From Acidimicrobiia bacterium (lineage in GTDB: Bacteria > Actinomycetota > Acidimicrobiia > IMCC26256 > JAENVU01), in contig JADGON010000111.1 of the NCBI GenBank assembly GCA_017882945.1, positions 1-20,814 on the forward strand: 20,814 bases of DNA, given 5' to 3'. The notes under the pieces were generated by a model. That model was not told the DNA's origin. It was given only the letters and a program-made list of their open reading frames with translations, and searched no databases. The stretch's first letter is position 1. Every line of letters begins with the position of its first letter. Positions 15,396 to 20,814 of this stretch are shown one piece after another. The position numbers and the translations under genes are program-made.

Positions 15396-16274
15396 GTGTC
15401 CACCGTCCTCATCATCGCTATCCCGGTCCTGCTCGTGCTGGCCGCCGTGATGATCATCGCCACCGGCCGCAAGCGTGCCGCCTCCGACGCCGAGGGCCGG
15501 GTGACGGGAACGCTGAGCGCGGAGACGCGCCAGCGCGACGAGAGCGCGACAACCGCGGCGGGTGTCACCGGCGAGGACGAGTCCGAGGAAGCGCGCGAGC
15601 GAGCGGACGAGACCCGCAAGGCGATCGGCTCCGGCGCTGCGGCGCCCGCCACCCGCGGGACCACCACGCCCGCCGCGCGCCAGCCGGTCGACGAGGAAGA
15701 GCTCGGGATCAGCCGGCGCCAGTTCTTCAACCGCGGCATCCTCGTGACCATGGCGCTGAGCCTCGGGGCCTTCGGTGCCGCCGCGATCAGCTTCCTGTAC
15801 GCCACGTCCGCCGGCGGCTTCGGCGGTCGGATCGACGCCGGCACCGCGCTGGCCGACATCGAGGCGTTCTGGGCCGCCAAGAAGGCGCCGTTCTACGTGC
15901 CCGAGGCCCGGACCTACCTCCAGCCGTATCCCAAGAGCGACGTCAAGAAGGCCGCGAAGATCCCTCAGTACCAGAAGGTCCTGCCCGGGATGGAGCAGGG
16001 GATGGTCGCGCTGTACCAGAAGTGCGTCCACCTCGGCTGCCGCGTGCCGTGGTGCCAGCAGTCGCAGTGGTTCGAGTGCCCGTGCCACGGATCGAAGTAC
16101 AACCGGGTCGGGGAGAAGCGAGGCGGGCCGGCCCCGCGCGGCCTCGACCACTGGGTCGTGACGATCAGCGGCCAGAAGGTCGTGATCGATACCTCCGGCC
16201 TTCCGGTCACCGGACCACCGATCGGCACCGACACGACCGGGCAGGGCGCCGAAGGCCCGTTCTGCGTCGGTTGA
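15396..16274 (+). CDS. qcrA: Rieske [2Fe-2S] protein with two membrane segments
   Basis: Iron-sulfur subunit that accepts electrons from quinol and passes them to cytochrome c, 292 aa. Cluster motifs are CVHLGC (C210, H212, with C215 for the disulfide) and CPCHGS (C228, H231, with C230 for the disulfide). Two hydrophobic segments occur: 4-23, followed by RKR, and 113-135, preceded by SRRQFFNRG, a Tat-like motif (106-114). Between them lies an acidic, probably disordered linker of about 80 residues, predicted cytoplasmic. C220 and C290 (GPFCVG end) are extra cysteines and could pair. The start GTG 15396 has AGGAG, overlapping the previous stop codon (TAGGAG), with a 9-nt spacer. Confidence 0.93.
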   Translation: MSTVLIIAIPVLLVLAAVMIIATGRKRAASDAEGRVTGTLSAETRQRDESATTAAGVTGEDESEEARERADETRKAIGSGAAAPATRGTTTPAARQPVDEEELGISRRQFFNRGILVTMALSLGAFGAAAISFLYATSAGGFGGRIDAGTALADIEAFWAAKKAPFYVPEARTYLQPYPKSDVKKAAKIPQYQKVLPGMEQGMVALYQKCVHLGCRVPWCQQSQWFECPCHGSKYNRVGEKRGGPAPRGLDHWVVTISGQKVVIDTSGLPVTGPPIGTDTTGQGAEGPFCVG

Positions 16275-16320
16275 GCCGGCCCATCCCCGCCCCCGTCCAC
16301 CCAGAGCCGAAGAGGAAACC

Positions 16321-17586
16321 GTGATCCTGGCCCTGACCTTCCGCACCATCCTCGTGATCATCAACATCGCCGCGGTCGCGGTGATCGTCGTGGTCATCGG
16401 CTACAAGGTGCTCAGCGTCCGACGCGAGCCGAAAGAGAAGTCGGCACAGAACCTGACGCCGTTCCTCGACGACCAGGAGCTCGAAGGCGGTCACCTCGAG
16501 CGCGTGCTGCGCTGGGCGCTGCTCTTCTCCACGATCGTCGCGGTGGTCCTGCCGGTGTACTGGGTCCTCGAGCCGAACCGCCAGACCGCGGAGGCCGATG
16601 GGTTCCAGAAGCGAGCCGAGGAGCGCGGCGCGACACTGTTCGCCAACTCGAGCATGCCGGCCTACGACAACACGAAGTCGCTGCTCTGCGCCGACTGCCA
16701 CGGCACGGACGCCGGCGGCGGCTCCGCGTCCTACACGATCACTCCCGACGCGATCGGCAACCTCAAGGCCCGGCCGATCGCGGTGACGTGGCGAGCACCG
16801 GCGCTCAACACCGTGATGTACCGCTTCAACGAGTGCACCGACGCGGAGCTCGCGGCCAAGGCACCCAACTGCACCCGGGCCGAGCAGCAGGTCACGCAGA
16901 TCATCACGTACGGGCGGGCAGGCACGCCGATGCCGGCGTGGGGTGTCGCGGGCGGCGGCCCGAAGAACGAGCAGGCGATCAGCGACATCGTCGCCTACCT
17001 CAAGAGCATCCAGCTGTCTCCCGCCAAGGCGAGGGCCCAGGTGCTCCAGCAGGTGGCCGACCTGAAGGCCCAGGCGAAGAGCGCGGTCGCCACCGCCGAG
17101 AGCAACCTGGCGGACGCGCAGGCGAAGCTCGCCACGGCGGAGACCAAGAAGGCCAAGGCCGCCTACCAGATCGAGGTCGATGCGGCGCGGGAGTCGATCA
17201 TCAACTCGCGGGCGTTCGAGCAGCAGATCGCCAACGCGAGCCAGGGCGAGCTGCTCTTCGACGTCAACTGCGCGCGGTGCCACACCAAGGGCTGGTCCTA
17301 CAACGACCCGGCCAAGCCCAGCGTGCCGCCTCCCGCGCCCGCCGGCAGCGGTGCGTTCGGACCGTCGCTGCGCGACGGTTCCGTGCTCGAACAGTTCCCC
17401 GGCCTGCCCGCCGACGACCCGAAGACTCCAGGCTTCCAGAAGCAGTACGACTGGGTCGCGAACGGGGTCGAGGCGCACAAGGGGTACGGCGTGCGCGGCA
17501 TCTCCAGCGGCAGCATGGCCCACTTCGGTGCGATCCTGACCAAGCAGCAGATCGACGAGATCATCAAGTACGAGCGGAACCTCTAG
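16321..17586 (+). CDS. Membrane-anchored diheme cytochrome c with helical linker
   Basis: Cytochrome c subunit of the complex, 421 aa. Two N-terminal hydrophobic helices (about 8-30 and 64-82) anchor it. The first c domain has CADCH (C123, C126, H127) with likely axial M204 (GTPMPAW) and a possible extra disulfide C172-C184. The second has CARCH (C317, C320, H321) with likely axial M399 (SGSMAHFG). Between them, about 233-305, runs an Ala/Lys/Glu-rich segment expected to form a long helix or coiled coil. The start GTG 16321 follows AGAGGA. A 46-nt gap separates it from the Rieske gene. This arrangement differs from mycobacterial QcrC, whose anchor is C-terminal. Confidence 0.92.
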   Translation: MILALTFRTILVIINIAAVAVIVVVIGYKVLSVRREPKEKSAQNLTPFLDDQELEGGHLERVLRWALLFSTIVAVVLPVYWVLEPNRQTAEADGFQKRAEERGATLFANSSMPAYDNTKSLLCADCHGTDAGGGSASYTITPDAIGNLKARPIAVTWRAPALNTVMYRFNECTDAELAAKAPNCTRAEQQVTQIITYGRAGTPMPAWGVAGGGPKNEQAISDIVAYLKSIQLSPAKARAQVLQQVADLKAQAKSAVATAESNLADAQAKLATAETKKAKAAYQIEVDAARESIINSRAFEQQIANASQGELLFDVNCARCHTKGWSYNDPAKPSVPPPAPAGSGAFGPSLRDGSVLEQFPGLPADDPKTPGFQKQYDWVANGVEAHKGYGVRGISSGSMAHFGAILTKQQIDEIIKYERNL

Positions 17587-17599
17587 TGGGGGAGCACGC

Positions 17600-18487
17600 G
17601 TGAGACTTTTCGTCCTGGCCGCGGAGGGGATCCCGAACCGCGACCTCTGGTACCCGACGATCCTCGGAGTGCTCGTCGTGCTCGCCGCGGTGAGCCTGTT
17701 CTGCGGGAGCATCTACCTGCTGCTCGCCACCAACCTGGGTGCGCGCCTCGGCTTCCTCGTCGCGGCCGGCGGGTTGTCCGGCTTCATGGTGTTGCTGTCG
17801 TGCCTCTGGCTCACCACCGCGTCGCCCCTGAACACGCTCAAAGGCCGCGTCCCGACCTGGAAGGCGGTGGAGTCGATCAAGGGCGGGGACCTGTCGAAGT
17901 CGAAGATCCCCGAGGTGCGCGCGATCAACCAGTCCGACCAGGTCAAGGACCCGACCGAGCAGTCCAACGTCAAGGCGGCCGTCGACCAGGTCGTCGTGAC
18001 CCCGACGGGAACTCCCAGCTCCAACGCCGTCGCGGCGACGAACAAGTTCGCGATCTACCAGCAGTCGACCGACTACCTGGTCCCGAAGTACTACGAGACC
18101 GGCGGCGGCAACATCTTCAGCCAGGCGAAGTTCTCGATCAACGGCCGGTTCCCGGTCGTGCACGGGAGCCTGCACAAGCCGCTCTACGCCGTCGTCGACA
18201 TCTGTCCCATCGACCAGGCCGCACAGATCGTGCCGTTCGGCGAGCCGCCGCCGACCCCGAAGTGCGATGCGACCAAGCCGATCAGCAGCGTCGTGTTCGA
18301 GCGTGACCTGGGCTCGGTCCGGGTGCCGCCGTTCGTGGCGCTGGTCGCTTCCTCGATCCTGTTCGCCCTCACCCTGCTCAGCCTGCACTGGCGGGAGCGG
18401 GACCTGCAGGAGCAGGCCGCCGCGCTGCAGGCCGAGGCGGACCGTGCCGCAGGCAGCGCCGTCGAACGCATCCCAGAGAAGGTCTAG
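17600..18487 (+). CDS. Uncharacterised membrane protein of the bc-type operon
   Basis: A 295-aa protein of unknown function. Two adjacent helices (about 19-43 and 50-73) and one near the end (243-263) bracket a polar domain of about 170 residues, probably on the outer side. That domain has two cysteines, C202 and C222, which could form a disulfide, and no haem or metal motif. The tail after the last helix (WRERDLQEQAAALQAEADRA) is charged and likely helical, with a cytoplasmic location suggested. The start GTG 17600 follows GGGGGAG with a 5-nt spacer, 13 nt after the cytochrome c stop. The position suggests a subunit or assembly factor next to cytochrome c; this is inferred from context only. 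Confidence 0.85.
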   Translation: MRLFVLAAEGIPNRDLWYPTILGVLVVLAAVSLFCGSIYLLLATNLGARLGFLVAAGGLSGFMVLLSCLWLTTASPLNTLKGRVPTWKAVESIKGGDLSKSKIPEVRAINQSDQVKDPTEQSNVKAAVDQVVVTPTGTPSSNAVAATNKFAIYQQSTDYLVPKYYETGGGNIFSQAKFSINGRFPVVHGSLHKPLYAVVDICPIDQAAQIVPFGEPPPTPKCDATKPISSVVFERDLGSVRVPPFVALVASSILFALTLLSLHWRERDLQEQAAALQAEADRAAGSAVERIPEKV

Positions 18488-18496
18488 GAGCCTCGC

Positions 18497-18721
18497 ATGA
18501 CCCGCACCTTCGGACCCTGGATGCGTGCCGCCCGTCTGGCCGCGCTGGCGACACTCGCGGTCCTCGCGACCGGCTGCACGAACGGCCAGCTCGTGGATGC
18601 CGGCGGTGAGCGCGGTGCCGGCGGCCTCGCGTTCGTGCTGCTCGCCCTCTTCTTCTGGATCTTCATCGGCGCGATCTTCTACATGGACCGCGTCCGGAAG
18701 CGCCGCGCGCCCGAAGAGTGA
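18497..18721 (+). CDS. Small lipoprotein-like single-TM protein, last gene of bc-type operon
   Basis: A 74-aa protein with two membrane-targeting features. The N-terminus has arginines, a hydrophobic stretch and a lipobox-like ATGC with C27 as the possible lipidated Cys. After a short glycine-rich outer segment, a hydrophobic helix (about 43-63) is followed by a basic tail (DRVRKRRAPEE), which predicts the C-terminus in the cytoplasm. The start ATG 18497 has AGGAG overlapping the previous stop (TAGGAG). I do not recognise the family. Small one-helix subunits are common in b6f and respiratory supercomplexes, and the mycobacterial supercomplex carries lipoprotein LpqE, but homology is not claimed. 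Confidence 0.75.
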   Translation: MTRTFGPWMRAARLAALATLAVLATGCTNGQLVDAGGERGAGGLAFVLLALFFWIFIGAIFYMDRVRKRRAPEE

Positions 18722-18722
18722 G

Positions 18723-19649
18723 TCAGCGGCCCCGGAGCCGGTCCACGACCGGTGCGAGGGCCGCCATCGCGGGACCGAACACCACCACGTAGGAGATCCC
18801 GAAGCGCCGGCGGCGCTCGAGCAGGTCTTCGACCAGCTGGTCGGGGGTGCCGAGCAGCAGGAACGGCGACTCGAGCGCCGCTTCGGGGCTGAGTCCGGCG
18901 ACGCGGCGGCTCAGGTCCTGCGCGGCGCCGATCCGGTCCTCGGTCACGGCGACCGACTGGACCAAGACGTTGAGCTCGAGGTCGCTTCCCCGGTCGCTGC
19001 CCGCGGCCCGGACGATCGCGAGGCGGTCGTCGAGCCCGGCCGCGCTGAAGTGGCTCAGCGACACATCGGTGCTGCCCTCCACCTGGTGGAACCCCACGAA
19101 GCCGACGATGTCCGCGTGCCGCGCGGCCAGCGCGAGGACGCGGTTCCCGTTGCCCCCGACCAGCAACGGGATGCGCGGTCGCGCCGGGTACGCACGATGG
19201 CCGGCAATCTCGTAGTGCTCGCCGTCGAAGTCGACCGCGTTGCCGTCGAGCAGTGCGCGGATGACCTGGACCGACTCCTCGAGCCGCGCGACCCGGGTGC
19301 CGGCCGTGCAAAACGGGATCCCGACCTCGTCGTACTCGGACTTCATGTGACCCGCACCGAGCCCGAGCTCGAACCGACCGTCCGTCAGCAGATCGGCGGT
19401 CGCGGCTTCGCGGGCCACCAACGCCGGATGACGGAAGTCGTTGGCGAGGACGAACGAACCGACCTTCAGGGTCGTCGTGGCTTCGGCCGCGGCCATGAGC
19501 GCGGGCATCGGGGCGAGCGAGTCGGTGAGGTGATCCGCGACGAGCAACACGTCGAAGCCGAGTGCCTCGGCCTTCCGCGCCTGGTCCCGCCACGCAGCCC
19601 GGTCCGGGGCGTCCGCGATCGAGACCCCGAAGCGAAACGGTCGGGTCAC
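18723..19649 (-). CDS. LLM-class F420-dependent oxidoreductase
   Basis: A luciferase-like monooxygenase-fold enzyme of 308 aa, resembling the F420-dependent family represented by MSMEG_2516 (TIGR03621). Typical features are FRFGVSIADAPDRAAW at the N-terminus, GFDVLLVADHL (31-41), then GRFELGLGAGHMKSEYDEVG and the C-terminal part LLLGTPDQLVEDLLERRRR. The substrate cannot be told from sequence, and a flavin rather than F420 is possible. The start GTG 19649 overlaps the hemL stop in GTGA. Its stop is one base from the stop of the convergent plus-strand operon. The link to hemL looks transcriptional rather than metabolic. Confidence 0.88.
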   Translation of the reverse strand: MTRPFRFGVSIADAPDRAAWRDQARKAEALGFDVLLVADHLTDSLAPMPALMAAAEATTTLKVGSFVLANDFRHPALVAREAATADLLTDGRFELGLGAGHMKSEYDEVGIPFCTAGTRVARLEESVQVIRALLDGNAVDFDGEHYEIAGHRAYPARPRIPLLVGGNGNRVLALAARHADIVGFVGFHQVEGSTDVSLSHFSAAGLDDRLAIVRAAGSDRGSDLELNVLVQSVAVTEDRIGAAQDLSRRVAGLSPEAALESPFLLLGTPDQLVEDLLERRRRFGISYVVVFGPAMAALAPVVDRLRGR

Positions 19650-20814
19650 GCCCGGGAAGCGGCGGCCGCCGCGGCGACTTCACGCGCCGCGTCGGCCGCG
19701 AGCGCGACGGTGCGCTCGAGGTCCGCTTCGGTGTGCGCCAGGCTCACGAACATCACCTCGTAGCCACTCGGGGCGAGGAACACACCGCGGTCGAGCATCG
19801 CGTGGAAGAAGCGCGCGTACGCGTCGTGATCCACGGCCTTGGCGTCCTCGTAGTTGCGCACCGGGCTCGCGGCGAAGCACAAGCCCGAGAGGGTGACGAC
19901 CTGGGGCACCTGCACGTCGATGCCGGTGCCGGCGACGGCGGTCCGGAGCTCCGTGCTGAACCTCGTGACCCGATCTTCGAGGACGCGGTAGGCGTCGGGC
20001 TCGAGGGCACCGAGCGCGGCGAGGCCGGCAGCCGTCGCGAGTGGGTTCCCCGACAGCGTGCCCGCCTGGTACACGTCACCAAGGGGGGCGAGCCGGTCCA
20101 TCACGTCCGCACGTCCACCCACCGCGGCGAGCGGCAGGCCACCGCCGATCACCTTGCCGAAGATGGACAGGTCGGGGGTGAGGCCGAACCGACCCTGCGC
20201 CCCCGCAGGCCCGAGCCGGAACCCGGTGATCACCTCGTCGCACACGAACAGCGCGCCGTGCTCGGCACACAATGCCTCCAGCTGCTCGAGGAAGCCCGGG
20301 TCGGCCGGCACGAGTCCCATGTTGGCGGCGACCGGCTCCACGAGGGCGGCGGCCAGCTCCGGGCCGTGCGCGGCGAACGCGGCAGCGAGCGCGTCGGGAT
20401 CGTTGAACGGCACGACGATGGTGTCCGCGACTGCGCCGGGGGTCACTCCGGCCGACCCCGGGAGCCCGAGCGTGGCAACGCCGCTCCCCGCGGCCACCAG
20501 CAGTGCGTCGAGATGGCCGTGATAGCAACCGGCGAACTTGAGCACCTTGTCCCGACCCGTGAACCCCCGGGCCAGCCGCACCGCGGTCATCGAGGCCTCG
20601 GTGCCGCTCGAGACGAGGCGCAGCTTGTCCACGCTCGGGACGCGTTGCGCGATCACTTCGGCGAGCTCGACCTCGCGCGCGGTAGGAGCACCGTAGGAGG
20701 TGCCGTTCGCCGCCGCCCGCTGCACCGCGTCGACGATCGCGGGATGGGCGTGGCCGAGGATCGAAGCGCCCCACGACTGGACGAAGTCCAGGTACCGGTT
20801 GCCCTCGGTGTCGA
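19646..20814 (-). CDS. hemL: Glutamate-1-semialdehyde 2,1-aminomutase (partial, 5' end outside window)
   Basis: PLP enzyme that converts glutamate-1-semialdehyde to 5-aminolevulinate, the C5 route to haem. 388 residues are visible from the edge (DTEGNRYLDFVQSWGASILG) to the stop; about 40 N-terminal residues should lie beyond the window. Motifs include RLVSSGTEASMTAVRLARG, FAGCYHGHLD, VCDEVITGFR with the PLP-binding Asp, and SIFGKVIGGGLPLAAVGG, whose Lys (codon 20155-20153) binds PLP. An internal Met at 20725 is not the start, since homology continues upstream to the edge. The stop overlaps the downstream gene's start. Haem supply fits the neighbouring cytochrome operon. Confidence 0.95.
   Translation of the reverse strand, partial: DTEGNRYLDFVQSWGASILGHAHPAIVDAVQRAAANGTSYGAPTAREVELAEVIAQRVPSVDKLRLVSSGTEASMTAVRLARGFTGRDKVLKFAGCYHGHLDALLVAAGSGVATLGLPGSAGVTPGAVADTIVVPFNDPDALAAAFAAHGPELAAALVEPVAANMGLVPADPGFLEQLEALCAEHGALFVCDEVITGFRLGPAGAQGRFGLTPDLSIFGKVIGGGLPLAAVGGRADVMDRLAPLGDVYQAGTLSGNPLATAAGLAALGALEPDAYRVLEDRVTRFSTELRTAVAGTGIDVQVPQVVTLSGLCFAASPVRNYEDAKAVDHDAYARFFHAMLDRGVFLAPSGYEVMFVSLAHTEADLERTVALAADAAREVAAAAAASRA

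Noticed and set aside
13806..16397. Minus-strand open frame of 863 codons opposite cytochrome b and Rieske
   Set aside because: Antisense shadow of genes with clear cofactor motifs; the product is Arg/Gly/Asp-rich and unlike any protein family.

Overview
The window comes from a GC-rich actinobacterium. The gene set, the F420-type oxidoreductase, the menaquinone-linked reductase and the split cytochrome b/Rieske/ferredoxin cluster best fit Acidimicrobiia or a relative. That placement is inferred from family resemblance only; no database search was possible.

Layout. (1) Positions 1-11237, minus strand: one dense operon for proton-pumping complex I (NADH:quinone oxidoreductase), in the order nuoA-B-C-D-E-F-[35-codon ORF]-G-H-I-J-K-L. 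nuoL runs off the left edge, and nuoM and nuoN are expected beyond it. Most junctions from nuoD to nuoK overlap by 1 or 4 nt. (2) Positions 11318-12571, minus strand: a geranylgeranyl-reductase-family flavoprotein, probably a MenJ-like menaquinone reductase. (3) Positions 12572-12742: the only sizeable intergenic region, a divergent control region with a nested inverted repeat next to the reductase start and a possible promoter for the plus-strand operon. (4) Positions 12743-18721, plus strand: an eight-gene operon for a quinol:cytochrome c oxidoreductase of b6f-like (split cytochrome b) type. The order is a 3-TM membrane protein of unknown function, a 2x[4Fe-4S] ferredoxin, cytochrome b N-terminal (b6-like) subunit, subunit IV-like C-terminal half with a long disordered N-terminus, a two-TM Rieske protein, a membrane-anchored diheme cytochrome c with a long helical linker, a 295-aa membrane protein of unknown function, and a small lipoprotein/TM protein. 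(5) Positions 18723-20814, minus strand, convergent with the operon by a single base: hemL (runs off the right edge) overlapping an LLM-class F420-dependent oxidoreductase gene.

How the parts fit. Complex I reduces menaquinone, the MenJ-like enzyme would tailor the menaquinone side chain, and the bc/b6f-like complex would oxidise menaquinol and pass electrons to its diheme cytochrome c. HemL supplies the tetrapyrrole precursor for the haems. No terminal oxidase is in the window.

The most notable point is the bc-type operon. It encodes a soluble two-cluster ferredoxin next to a cytochrome b that keeps a Cys at the position that binds haem c_n (c_i) in b6f, together with three uncharacterised membrane proteins and unusual extensions on subunit IV, Rieske and cytochrome c. 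This suggests a quinol-oxidising complex with a possible ferredoxin input or output at the cytoplasmic quinone site. The genes are read from sequence, but the ferredoxin link is a hypothesis. I saw no tRNA, rRNA, CRISPR array, insertion sequence or phage gene.
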